From Arthrobacter sp. 135MFCol5.1 (GTDB lineage: Bacteria > Actinomycetota > Actinomycetes > Actinomycetales > Micrococcaceae), in the NCBI RefSeq assembly GCF_000374865.1, contig NZ_KB895457.1:1-64000 (forward strand): a stretch of 64,000 bases of DNA, read 5' to 3'. The translations under genes and the position numbers were made by a program. The notes under the pieces were generated by a model. That model was not told where the DNA came from. It ran no database searches and was given only the letters and a program-made list of their open reading frames with translations. Numbering within the stretch: position 1 is the stretch's first letter; each line of letters opens with the position of its first letter. Shown piece after piece: positions 8,994 to 17,270 of this stretch.

Positions 8994-10485
8994 CGCGAAC
9001 CACCTTTTCGTTCAGCGCGCGCAGGAAGTCCGCGGACCAGTGGTCGACGTCGTGGTCCAGGATCTGGCGGCGCATGGACCGCATGCGGCGCGAGGCTTCC
9101 CGGGGCGTCAGTTCCACCGCGTTCATGATCGTGTTCTTGAGCCCTGCGATATCGTGCGGGTTGACCAGGAGCGCCTGCTTGAGCTGGTCCGCTGCACCCG
9201 CGAATTCGCTCAGGACCAGGGCGCCGTCGTTATTGTTCCGGGCGGTGACGTACTCCTTGGCCACCAGGTTCATCCCGTCCCGGAGGGCGGTGACGAGCAT
9301 GACGTCCGCGGCCAGGTAGAGGGCCACCATTTCCTCCACCGGGTAGCTGTGGTGCAGGTAGCGGACCGCGGTGTTCTCAAGGGTGTCGTAGGTGCCGTTG
9401 ATGTGGCCCACGGTCCCTTCCACCTCCTCGCGGAGCAGCCGGTACTGTTCCACCCGCTCCCGGCTGGGCGATGCCACCTGGATCAGTGTGGCCTCGCCAA
9501 CGGTGAGCCGGCCGTCTGCCAGGAGCTCTTCGAAGGCCTTAAGCCGGTGGCGGATGCCCTTGGTGTAGTCCAGCCGGTCCACACCCAGCAGGATCGTTTT
9601 CGGGTTGCCCAGGTCCTGCCGGATCTGCCGGGCCCGTTCGATGATTTCTGGCCTGGCGGCGAGCTCGGTGATCTGCTTGACGTCGATGGAGATCGGGAAG
9701 GCCTGCGCCCGCGCAATGTGCGTGATCAGGCCGTCCTGGCCCTTGACGTGCACCTGCTGCTGCTTGACGCTGGCACCGAGGAACCGGCGGGCGGACCGCA
9801 TGAAGTTTCCGGCGTCGCTGACGCGCTGGAAGCCCACCAGGTCGGCACCGAGCAGGCCGTCGATGATGGCCTGCCGCCACGGGAGCTGGGCAAAGATTTC
9901 CGGCGGCGGGAACGGGATGTGGTTGAAGAACCCGATCCGGAGATCGGGCCGCGCTTCGCGGAGCATCCGCGGAACCAGCTGCAACTGGTAGTCCTGGACC
10001 CAGACGGTGGCGCCGTGGTCCGCGTACCGCACCACGGCGTCGGCGAACCGGCGGTTGACCTTGCGGTAGGCATCCCACCAGGCCCGGTGGAATTCCGGCG
10101 GAGCGATGACGTCGTGGTAGAGCGGCCAGAGGGTGGCGTTGGAGAAGCCTTCGTAATACAGCTCCACGTCGTCCGTGCTGAGCTGTACCGGGACGAGGTC
10201 CATACCGCCATGGCTGAACGGCTTGACGGTTTCGTCAGGTGCTCCGTGCCAGCCAACCCATGCGCCGTCCGTCTTGGTCATCATCGGTGCGAGGGCAGTC
10301 ACCAGTCCGCCGGGGGACCGCCGCCAGCCGGATCCGTCGTCACCCCCGTCGGCGGGCGCCACTCGGTCAACCGGCAGCCGGTTCGAGACCACCATGAAGT
10401 CGTACTTCGTGTGCGCGGCATGGCTGGAATCCGTACCTGCGGCCTGTGCCGTGCCGGCGGGTTTTTCCTGGACGGGTGTTTGCAT
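8983..10485 (-). CDS. otsA: Trehalose-6-phosphate synthase (UDP-forming)
   Basis: 500-residue GT20 glycosyltransferase making trehalose 6-phosphate from UDP-glucose (or another NDP-glucose) and glucose 6-phosphate. Diagnostic segments are VVSNRLPV (32-39), the glycine-rich SPGGLVTAL, WVQDYQLQLVPRMLR, FFNHIPFPPPEIF, the GVDRLDYTKGI core, and ALRDGMNLVAKEYV with VLSEFAGAA near the C-terminus. The first 30 residues are a low-complexity, Ala/Thr-rich extension. First gene of the otsA-otsB pair, divergent from the DsbA-like gene at 10664. Confidence 0.96.
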   Translation of the reverse strand: MQTPVQEKPAGTAQAAGTDSSHAAHTKYDFMVVSNRLPVDRVAPADGGDDGSGWRRSPGGLVTALAPMMTKTDGAWVGWHGAPDETVKPFSHGGMDLVPVQLSTDDVELYYEGFSNATLWPLYHDVIAPPEFHRAWWDAYRKVNRRFADAVVRYADHGATVWVQDYQLQLVPRMLREARPDLRIGFFNHIPFPPPEIFAQLPWRQAIIDGLLGADLVGFQRVSDAGNFMRSARRFLGASVKQQQVHVKGQDGLITHIARAQAFPISIDVKQITELAARPEIIERARQIRQDLGNPKTILLGVDRLDYTKGIRHRLKAFEELLADGRLTVGEATLIQVASPSRERVEQYRLLREEVEGTVGHINGTYDTLENTAVRYLHHSYPVEEMVALYLAADVMLVTALRDGMNLVAKEYVTARNNNDGALVLSEFAGAADQLKQALLVNPHDIAGLKNTIMNAVELTPREASRRMRSMRRQILDHDVDHWSADFLRALNEKVVRDDS

Positions 10486-10663
10486 TGCGGCCCCCTGGGG
10501 TTGCTTGTGCCTCTAAGCCACACTAGCCGGACGGAATCATCGGGGCTATTCGTCCGTTGGTCAACCCGGAGGAATGGTTGAAACCGCAAGCTCCCAGATT
10601 TCTCCCCTAAAATGTGGGGGTGCCACCTAGTGGTCCCCCTTCGTCGACCGACCCAAGGAATTC

Positions 10664-11551
10664 ATGAGCCCCGCAAACGAAGTACGTAAGTCCAAGGCTG
10701 AGCGAACCGCGGAGGCGCGGGAAAAGGCGCGCCTGATCCGTGAAGCACAGGCAAAAAAGGACAAGCGCAACAAGCTGCTGATCGGCTGGGGCATTGTCGC
10801 GGCTGTGGTGGCCATCCTGGTAGTGGTGGCCCTGGTGGTCACCAGCAGTTTGAAGCAGAATGCCCCGATTGCGGATCAGGGGCCCACACCGGCCAACGCC
10901 AACATCCATGGCGGCGTGACCCTGCTTGCCAACTCGGATGTGGCCAAGAGCGACCCGGCAACGGTGGACGCCAATTCCGTGGGGGATGCACCGAAGACTC
11001 CGGCGGCGGAAGTAGTTGCACCCGGCGCGGAAGCGGAGGCCGGCAAGCCGGTCAAGGTGGTCCTCTACGTCGACTTCATCTGCCCCATCTGCAAGAACTT
11101 CGAAACGCAGTACAACGACCAGCTCACGTCCTTGCGCAACGACGGCAAGATCACCGTGGAGTACCGGCCGCTCGGCTTCCTGGACAGCCGGTCCACCACC
11201 AACTACTCATCACGTGCGGCGAATGCGGCGGCCTGCGTTGCCAACACGGCTCCGCAGAAGTACGCCGACTACTTCAGTGCCTTGTACGCCCAGCAACCGG
11301 CTGAAGGCAGTGCCGGCCTCTCGGACAACGACCTCAAGAAGATGGCCTCAGACATGGGCGTGGACATCGGTTCCTGCGTAGATGACAAGACCTACCGCCC
11401 GTACGTGAAGTACGCGACGAAGGAGGCCTCGGCCATCGGTGTCACGGGGACGCCGACCGTCTTCGTTGACGGCAAGCAGTGGGGCAAGGGAGACAGCGCC
11501 CAGACGCCGTTCCCGGACTTCCTGCAGGCAGCCATCGCCGCCAAGGGCTAA
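10664..11551 (+). CDS. Membrane-anchored DsbA-like thiol-disulfide protein
   Basis: 295-residue protein with a charged cytosolic N-terminus (residues 1-37, rich in Lys/Arg/Glu), one transmembrane helix (about 38-61) and an extracytoplasmic thioredoxin-fold DsbA domain. The active site is CPIC (140-143) in KVVLYVDFICPICKNF, and the cis-proline loop is GVTGTPTVFVDG near residue 265. Actinobacterial relatives introduce or shuffle disulfides in exported proteins; the partner is unknown here. A TAAAAT box at 10608-10613 could be its -10 element, though no matching -35 is seen. A terminator follows 20 nt after the stop. Confidence 0.88.
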   Translation: MSPANEVRKSKAERTAEAREKARLIREAQAKKDKRNKLLIGWGIVAAVVAILVVVALVVTSSLKQNAPIADQGPTPANANIHGGVTLLANSDVAKSDPATVDANSVGDAPKTPAAEVVAPGAEAEAGKPVKVVLYVDFICPICKNFETQYNDQLTSLRNDGKITVEYRPLGFLDSRSTTNYSSRAANAAACVANTAPQKYADYFSALYAQQPAEGSAGLSDNDLKKMASDMGVDIGSCVDDKTYRPYVKYATKEASAIGVTGTPTVFVDGKQWGKGDSAQTPFPDFLQAAIAAKG

Positions 11552-11570
11552 ACGCCGGGAATCCTCGCAA

Positions 11571-11606
11571 GGGCCCGCTTCGGAACGCATCCGGGGCGGG
11601 CCCTTT
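11571..11606 (+). terminator. Terminator of the DsbA-like gene
   Basis: GGGCCCGC (11571-11578) pairs with GCGGGCCC (11596-11603) around a 17-nt loop and is followed by TTT. Confidence 0.65.
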
Positions 11607-11634
11607 CCCTGTCCGCTGCCGGTGTGGCGGCGTT

Positions 11635-11663
11635 TTTACCCCCGGCGGGAGTTGGGCTAACCT
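11635..11663 (+). promoter_or_regulatory. Candidate tRNA-Thr promoter
   Basis: TTTACC, 17-nt spacer, TAACCT: a weak -35/-10 pair placing a start near 11670, about 30 nt before the mature tRNA. The -10 lies in TTGGGCTAACCTTA (11652-11665), which matches the iron-box core at 12 of 14 positions; see findings. Confidence 0.25.
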
Positions 11664-11701
11664 TATCTAGCGCCTTGACGGCGCAGGCCCCCAGGGGCCA
11701 C

Positions 11702-11775
11702 GCCTCCTTAGCTCAGTTGGCCAGAGCACCGCTCTTGTAAAGCGGGGGTCGTCGGTTCGAATCCGACAGGGGGCT
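11702..11775 (+). tRNA. tRNA-Thr (anticodon TGT)
   Basis: 74-nt cloverleaf: acceptor GCCTCCT pairs with AGGGGGC, D-arm TTAGCTCAGTTGG, anticodon stem CCGCT/AGCGG with loop CTTGTAA giving anticodon TGT (reads ACA), and T-arm GTCGGTTCGAATCCGAC. The discriminator base is T; the CCA end is not encoded (CCG follows). Confidence 0.95.
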
Positions 11776-11785
11776 CCGGTGCGAC

Positions 11786-11830
11786 GGCCCCGGTTCGAGG
11801 TTCCAGGAACTTCGGCCGGGGCCTTGTCTT
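11786..11830 (+). terminator. Terminator after tRNA-Thr
   Basis: A long hairpin: outer stem GGCCCCGG / CCGGGGCC (11786-11793 with 11816-11823) and inner stem CGAGGTTCC / GGAACTTCG, followed by TTGTCTTT. Confidence 0.75.
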
Positions 11831-11893
11831 TCCCGGGGATTATGCTGGACCCATCCCAATAATCAGCCTGCTGACTAAAGGAAGATGGGTGCC

Positions 11894-12319
11894 ATGCCCA
11901 AGACCGGAAAGAATGACCACGCCCGCAAGGAAGAACTCCCTTCGACCCTGCAGCGGTCCGGGCGAAAAGCCCAGGACACGTTCGCCAAGACCTACGATTC
12001 GGCCCTCGAGTCCTACGACCATGACGAGGAACGGGCGGCCCGCACGGCGTACGCGGCAGTGAAACACAGTTACGAAAAGGTGGGCGACCACTGGGAGCCC
12101 AAGGAAAAACGCGGTCCGTCGGACAAGCACGCCGAGGAGGGCCTGCGCTCAACCGAACCCACAGCCGGAGGCGTTGATGCCAACGCGTCCAAGGAACACC
12201 TCTACAAACTGGCAAGGGAACTGAACGTCAAGGGCCGCTCGACGATGGACAAGGCCCAACTGGTGAAGGCACTCCAAAAGGCGAACACCAAGGCAACCCG
12301 CAAAGCCCGCAGCAAATAG
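11894..12319 (+). CDS. ChaB-domain protein with C-terminal Rho-N-like motif
   Basis: 141-residue basic protein. The N-terminal two-thirds (about 10-75: ELPSTLQRSGRKAQDTFAKT, AARTAYAAVKHSYEKVGDHW) matches the ChaB family, and the C-terminus (about 100-131: SKEHLYKLARELNVKGRSTM) resembles the Rho N-terminal/SAP-like helical fold that contacts nucleic acid. ChaB was named from a cation-transport operon, but its function is not established; the Rho-N-like tail hints at nucleic-acid binding. ATG at 11894 is preferred because AAAGGAAG (11877-11884) is 9 nt upstream; ATG at 11885 touches that site. Confidence 0.8.
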   Translation: MPKTGKNDHARKEELPSTLQRSGRKAQDTFAKTYDSALESYDHDEERAARTAYAAVKHSYEKVGDHWEPKEKRGPSDKHAEEGLRSTEPTAGGVDANASKEHLYKLARELNVKGRSTMDKAQLVKALQKANTKATRKARSK

Positions 12320-12403
12320 TCTCTGCTCTTGCCGTCCCGCCGCCCAAGGTGTCGAATCAGAGGATACGTCCAGTCCGGCCGGCAATGATGCCAGGAGGTT
12401 CCC

Positions 12404-14575
12404 ATGTCGGTGAAGAGCACCAAGGAGTCAGTGCGGGCGGCCGGCGGCAAAAGCGGCCCCGATGCACGCCGGGCAGATCAAAACGCCGGCATTGCCGCCT
12501 CGGACCCCGGCCGGATCCGCAACGTGGCCCTGGTGGGGCACTCCGGCGCCGGAAAGACGATGCTGATCGAGGCCTTGCTCGCCGCAAACGGCATGATCAC
12601 CCGCAAGGGCTCCATCGTGGACGGAACAACCGTCAGCGACTCCGACCCGGCGGCTGTGCACCAGCAGCGCTCGGTCACGCTGTCCTTGGTGCCGCTGATG
12701 GTGGAGGACGTCAAAGTGAACCTGATGGATACCCCGGGCTACCCGGACTTCATCGGGGAGCTGCGGGCCGGGCTGCGCGCCTCCGATGCTGCCCTGTTCG
12801 TGGTCTCCGCGGTGGATGGTATCGACGCCACCACCACCGCGCTGTGGGGCGAGTGCGAACACGTGAGGCTCCCGCGCGCCGTCGTGATCACCCGGATGGA
12901 CCATCCGCGCGCAGACTACGGGCGGACCCTGGCAGCCTGCCAACAAGCCTTCGGCGACGCCGTTTTGCCACTGTGCGTGCCAGTGCAGGGGGAGGGGGCG
13001 GACGCCTCTTTGCTGGGCCTGCTGTCCCGCGAGGTCACCGATTACTCGTCGGGTGACCCATCGCCAGCCACCCGCCCTGCTGACCCTGCCGAGCTCGAGG
13101 CAGCAGGGCCGGCCCGCGGAACCCTGATCGAGGGAATCATCGCCGAAAGCGAAGACGAGACGCTCATGGACCGCTACCTGGACGGTGAGGACGTCGACCC
13201 GGCAGCGCTCGCAAGCGACCTGGAAACCGCCGTCGCCCGCGGCTCGTTCTTCCCGGTGCTGCCCACATCCGCCGTCACCGGCCTCGGTACCGCCGAGCTC
13301 CTGGCACTGTTGGTCAGTGCTTTCCCGCCGCCGGGGGAGCGGAGCCTGCCGGACCTGACCGACCTCGCGGGAGAGCCTGCCGGAACCCTGTCCTGCGATC
13401 CGTCCGGTCCGCTTGCCGCGGAGGTGGTGCGGACATCCAATGATCCCTTCCTGGGCCGCATCTGCCTGGTGCGGGTCTTCTCCGGAACCCTGCGTGAGGA
13501 TTCGCCCGTGCACGTGGGCGGCCACGGCCTGGCCGACCGGGGCCACCAGGACCACGACACCGACGAACGCGTGACCCATATCTACTCGCCACTGGGGGCC
13601 AGCCTGCGTCCCGTGCCTTACTGCGTGGCGGGGGACCTCTGCGCCCTGGCCAAGCTGGGGAGCGCCGAAACAGGAGACACCATTTCTGCACGGGACATGC
13701 CACTGCTGCTCGCCACCTGGGAAATGCCGGAGCCGCTGCTGCCGGTCGCCGTGGAAGCGGACTCCCGCAGTGACGAGGATGCGCTGGCCCGCAGCCTGGG
13801 CAGGATTGCGGCGGGCGATCCCACCCTGCGGGTGGACCGGAATGCCGAAACGCACCAGCTGGTGCTGTGGTGCATGGGTGAGGCGCATGCGGAGGTAGTG
13901 CTCGACAGGTTGCGCGAACAAGGCGTGAAACTCCACACCGTTGACGTGGTGACGCCGCTGCGGGAAACCTTCGCCGCGCCCGCCACAGGCCATGGCCGCC
14001 ATGTCAAACAATCCGGCGGTCACGGCCAGTACGCCGTATGCGACATCGAAGTGGAACCCCTGGAACGCGGTGCGGGGTTCGAATTCGTGGATAAAACCGT
14101 GGGTGGCGTCATTCCGGGAACGTTCATCCCGTCGATCGAGAAGGGCGTCCGGGCACAGATGGAGCGGGGCGTCTCCGCAGGCTTCCCTGTGGTGGACCTG
14201 CGCGTGACCGTCGTGGGCGGCAAGGCCCACAGCGTGGATTCATCCGACGCCGCATTCCAGTCGGCGGGGGCCCTGGCGCTCCGCGAAGCTGCGGCCGCGG
14301 GAAAGATCCAACTCCTCGAACCCGTGTCCGCGGTGGCCATCACTGTGTCGGACGAGCACGTGGGGACGGTCATGAGCGACTTGTCCGGCCGGCGCGGGCG
14401 CCTGACCGGCACCAATTCCTCCGGCCAGGGCCTCACCGAGATCAGTGCCGAAGTTCCGGACCAGGAACTCCTGAGGTACGCGGTGGAACTGCGCGCCTTG
14501 ACCGCCGGCACCGGCAGGTTCCGCCGGCACTACCTGCGCCATGAACCGGTGCCATCGAATTTCAGCCCCTCCTGA
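12404..14575 (+). CDS. fusA2: Elongation factor G-like GTPase (EF-G2)
   Basis: 723-residue translational GTPase of the EF-G2 class. The G domain has P-loop GHSGAGKT (45-52) and G3 DTPGYPDF (109-116). The G4 position reads TRMD (163-166) instead of NKxD. Domains II-V follow, with the domain IV stretch SGGHGQYAVCDIEVEPL and the domain V segment LEPVSAVAITVSDEHVG. EF-G2 proteins in mycobacteria lack clear translocase activity and their role is unsettled; this is not the ribosomal-operon EF-G, since no rps or tuf genes adjoin it. Strong site AGGAGG upstream of ATG 12404. It precedes an MFS gene by 42 bp and may be cotranscribed with it. Confidence 0.92.
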   Translation: MSVKSTKESVRAAGGKSGPDARRADQNAGIAASDPGRIRNVALVGHSGAGKTMLIEALLAANGMITRKGSIVDGTTVSDSDPAAVHQQRSVTLSLVPLMVEDVKVNLMDTPGYPDFIGELRAGLRASDAALFVVSAVDGIDATTTALWGECEHVRLPRAVVITRMDHPRADYGRTLAACQQAFGDAVLPLCVPVQGEGADASLLGLLSREVTDYSSGDPSPATRPADPAELEAAGPARGTLIEGIIAESEDETLMDRYLDGEDVDPAALASDLETAVARGSFFPVLPTSAVTGLGTAELLALLVSAFPPPGERSLPDLTDLAGEPAGTLSCDPSGPLAAEVVRTSNDPFLGRICLVRVFSGTLREDSPVHVGGHGLADRGHQDHDTDERVTHIYSPLGASLRPVPYCVAGDLCALAKLGSAETGDTISARDMPLLLATWEMPEPLLPVAVEADSRSDEDALARSLGRIAAGDPTLRVDRNAETHQLVLWCMGEAHAEVVLDRLREQGVKLHTVDVVTPLRETFAAPATGHGRHVKQSGGHGQYAVCDIEVEPLERGAGFEFVDKTVGGVIPGTFIPSIEKGVRAQMERGVSAGFPVVDLRVTVVGGKAHSVDSSDAAFQSAGALALREAAAAGKIQLLEPVSAVAITVSDEHVGTVMSDLSGRRGRLTGTNSSGQGLTEISAEVPDQELLRYAVELRALTAGTGRFRRHYLRHEPVPSNFSPS

Positions 14576-14617
14576 TCCCGCCCGGGCAGGAACTTCGCCA
14601 AGGAACGCCGGCCGCCC

Positions 14618-15871
14618 GTGAACGCCGCTACACGAAAAATCCAAAACATCTACCTGACGTTGACGCTGGGCAACACCCTCGCGGCGTCCTTTATCTGGGG
14701 CATCAACACACTGTTCCTGCTCGATGCGGGCTTGAACAACTTTGAGGCCTTCGCCGCGAACGCCTTCTTCACGGCAGGCATGGTGCTCTTCGAAGTACCC
14801 ACCGGGGTGGTCGCGGACAGCTGGGGGCGGCGGGTGTCGTTCCTGCTGGGCACTGTCACCCTGGCCGGGTCCACCTTCCTTTACTACCTGCTCTGGCAGT
14901 TGCACGCGCCGTTCTGGTGGTGGGCGGCCGTTTCGGCGCTGCTGGGGCTCGGTTTTACCTTCTTCTCCGGCGCGGTGGAGGCCTGGCTGGTGGATGCCCT
15001 GCACTTCACCGGCTACGAGGGCACCCTCGAAGCGGTCCTGGGCCGCGGCCAGATGGTTTCCGGCATCGCCATGCTGGGCGGTTCGGTGGCAGGCGGGGTG
15101 ATCGCGCAGGCCACCAACCTGGGGGTGCCGTTCCTGCTGCGCGTCGCGGTCCTGGTGGCTATGTTTGCCGTTGCGTTCCTTCTCATGCACGACGTCGGCT
15201 TCACGCCCGAGCGCTCGGCCCACCCGTTGCAAGCCACCCGGGCAGTCCTCCGGGCTTCGCTCGACGGCGGGCTGAGGAATCCGCCCGTGAGGTACATGAT
15301 GCTGGCCGCGCCCTTTACCGAAGGCGTGGGCTTTTACGTCTTCTATGCCCTCCAGCCCTACCTGCTGCAACTGTTCGGCGATCCGAGGGCCTACGCCATT
15401 GCGGGCCTGGCCGCAGCCATTGTGGCCGGGGCCGACATCGTGGGCGGCTGGCTGGCGCCGCAGGTCCGGAAGTTGGTGCACCGGCGCACCACCGTGCTGA
15501 TCGGCTCCAACATCATCAGCTCGGTGGTTTTGGTGGTGCTGCTGGCAACCAACGTCTTTTGGCTGGCGCTGGTGCTTTTGGCCCTCTGGGCAGTGGTGGC
15601 TTCCGCCGGCACCCCGGTCCGCCAGGCCTACCTCAATGACATGATCGCCTCCCAGCAGCGGGCCACCGTCCTCAGCTTCGCTTCGCTCATGGGCTCAAGC
15701 GGCGGGGTGGTGGTGCAACCGCTTCTTGGCAGGGCGGCGGACCTTTACGGCTACCCTGCCTCCTTGGCCATGAGCGGGGTCGTGCAGTTGCTGGCGGCAC
15801 CATTCATCCTGCTGAGCCGGCGCCGGCGCTCGCCGGCCGATGCCGGAGCGGGCCTGCCGGCCGCGCCCTGA
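14618..15871 (+). CDS. MFS transporter
   Basis: 417-residue inner-membrane protein with about 12 hydrophobic segments and the MFS motif-A variant GVVADSWGRRVSF between TM2 and TM3. The protein is typical of single-component drug/metabolite antiporters, but no substrate can be assigned. GTG start at 14618 with AAGGA about 13 nt upstream, a rather long spacing. It lies 42 bp behind the EF-G2 gene and ends at a strong shared terminator. Confidence 0.85.
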   Translation: MNAATRKIQNIYLTLTLGNTLAASFIWGINTLFLLDAGLNNFEAFAANAFFTAGMVLFEVPTGVVADSWGRRVSFLLGTVTLAGSTFLYYLLWQLHAPFWWWAAVSALLGLGFTFFSGAVEAWLVDALHFTGYEGTLEAVLGRGQMVSGIAMLGGSVAGGVIAQATNLGVPFLLRVAVLVAMFAVAFLLMHDVGFTPERSAHPLQATRAVLRASLDGGLRNPPVRYMMLAAPFTEGVGFYVFYALQPYLLQLFGDPRAYAIAGLAAAIVAGADIVGGWLAPQVRKLVHRRTTVLIGSNIISSVVLVVLLATNVFWLALVLLALWAVVASAGTPVRQAYLNDMIASQQRATVLSFASLMGSSGGVVVQPLLGRAADLYGYPASLAMSGVVQLLAAPFILLSRRRRSPADAGAGLPAAP

Positions 15872-15906
15872 CCAGGTTGGGAAGCACACACCGGACGACA
15901 TGCAGC

Positions 15907-15953
15907 GAAGGCCCCTGGCCACGGACGGTATGCGTCCGTGGCCAGGGGCCTTC
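15907..15953. terminator. Bidirectional terminator (MFS / mms operon)
   Basis: A perfect 21-bp stem (15907-15927 with 15933-15953, loop gtatg) between convergent genes, flanked by GAAGG and CCTTC ends. It serves the MFS gene on the plus strand and mmsB on the minus strand. Confidence 0.85.
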
Positions 15954-15985
15954 AAAGAGCTTCCTGCCGGTGGCAGAAGCCGGTA

Positions 15986-17266
15986 TTACTTGACGCCGGC
16001 CTCCACCTGTTCGCTGGCCACCGGCGTCAATTTCTCCGCGGTGGGCGGAGGAGTGGTCTTCAGCCTGAACCGTCTTCCAATGTCGCTGCCGCCGCCGCTG
16101 CGGTTCTTGTTGAAAATGTCGAAACCGACGGCGATCAGGAGCACCAGGCCCTTGATCAGCTGCTGGTAGTCCGTGCCCAGGCCCAGGATGGACATGCCGT
16201 TGTTGAGCACACCCATGATGAGTCCGCCGATCATAGCCCCGGCAACGGTGCCGATGCCGCCGGTGACGGCCGCACCGCCAATGAACGCCGCAGCGATCGA
16301 ATCGAGTTCGAATCCGGTTCCGCCTGCCGGTTGGGCCGAGTTGAGCCGGGCCGTGAAGACCAGGCCCGCCAAAGCTGCGAGGACGCCCATGTTCACGAAG
16401 AGTCGGAACGTCACGGCCTTGGTCTTGATTCCGGACAGCTCAGCTGCATGCAGGTTGCCGCCGATTGCATAGGTGTGCCGGCCAAACACGCTGTTGTTCA
16501 TCAGTGCCGTGTACGCGATCACCAGGACAGCCAGGACCACCAGGACGATCGGCGTGCCCCGGTAGGACGCCAGCAGGAAGGTGATGATGAGCATCAGCAA
16601 CGCGGTGAAAGCGGTTTTGATGACGAACCAGACCAGAGGCTCGCTTTCGAGATCGAACTTCTTGCGGATGCGGCGTTCCTTTAGGGCCTGGATCAGGAGT
16701 GCCACGGTGGCGCCCACGCCAAGGATGACCGTGAGCCATTCCAGTACTGACGTGCCGCCGGAGATGTCCGGGAGGAAGCCTCCGCCCAGGGCCCGCAGCT
16801 CCGCAGGGAACGGCGTGATCTGCTGGTTCTTCAGGGTGATGAGCGTCAGGCCGCGGAAGATCAGCATGCCTGCGAGCGTGACGATGAAGGCCGGGATTCC
16901 CACGTATGCGATCCAGTACCCTTGCCAGGCCCCGACGAGCGCGCCGACCAGCAGGCACGCAGGGATTGCGGCCCACCATGGCCAGCCCCAGTGCACGATC
17001 ATGACGCCGGCGACGGCACCGATGAATCCCGCCACGGAGCCGACGGACAGGTCGATGTGGCCTGCGATGATCACCATCACCATGCCGATGGCCAGGATGA
17101 GGATGTAACTGTTTTGGACCACCAGGTTGGTGACATTCTGCGGCTCGAGCAGGATCCCGCCGGTGAGTCCTTGGAACAGGAGGACGATCAGGATCAGGGC
17201 GACGAAGATGCCAACTTGGCGGAGGCGGCTTGTGAGGAATCCGAGCGACTCTCTTAGGGCTGACAT
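15986..17266 (-). CDS. mmsB: Multiple-monosaccharide ABC transporter permease
   Basis: 426-residue integral membrane permease of the CUT2 family (MmsB/GguB/XylH type). It has about 10-12 hydrophobic segments and the conserved region AIGMVMVIIAGHIDLSVGSV near residue 60. The GIKTKAVTFRLFVNMG loop and GGAAVTGGIGTVAGAMIGG (EAA-like region) follow. The long middle segment (about 190-240) is charged and cytoplasmic, as in the GguB subgroup. It is the last gene of the order binding protein, ATPase, permease on the minus strand; its start is 4 bp after the ATPase stop. Confidence 0.93.
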   Translation of the reverse strand: MSALRESLGFLTSRLRQVGIFVALILIVLLFQGLTGGILLEPQNVTNLVVQNSYILILAIGMVMVIIAGHIDLSVGSVAGFIGAVAGVMIVHWGWPWWAAIPACLLVGALVGAWQGYWIAYVGIPAFIVTLAGMLIFRGLTLITLKNQQITPFPAELRALGGGFLPDISGGTSVLEWLTVILGVGATVALLIQALKERRIRKKFDLESEPLVWFVIKTAFTALLMLIITFLLASYRGTPIVLVVLAVLVIAYTALMNNSVFGRHTYAIGGNLHAAELSGIKTKAVTFRLFVNMGVLAALAGLVFTARLNSAQPAGGTGFELDSIAAAFIGGAAVTGGIGTVAGAMIGGLIMGVLNNGMSILGLGTDYQQLIKGLVLLIAVGFDIFNKNRSGGGSDIGRRFRLKTTPPPTAEKLTPVASEQVEAGVK

Positions 17267-17270
17267 TTCG

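Noticed and set aside
12428..14230. 600-residue open frame antisense to the EF-G2 gene
   Set aside because: Shadow of a clear translational GTPase gene.
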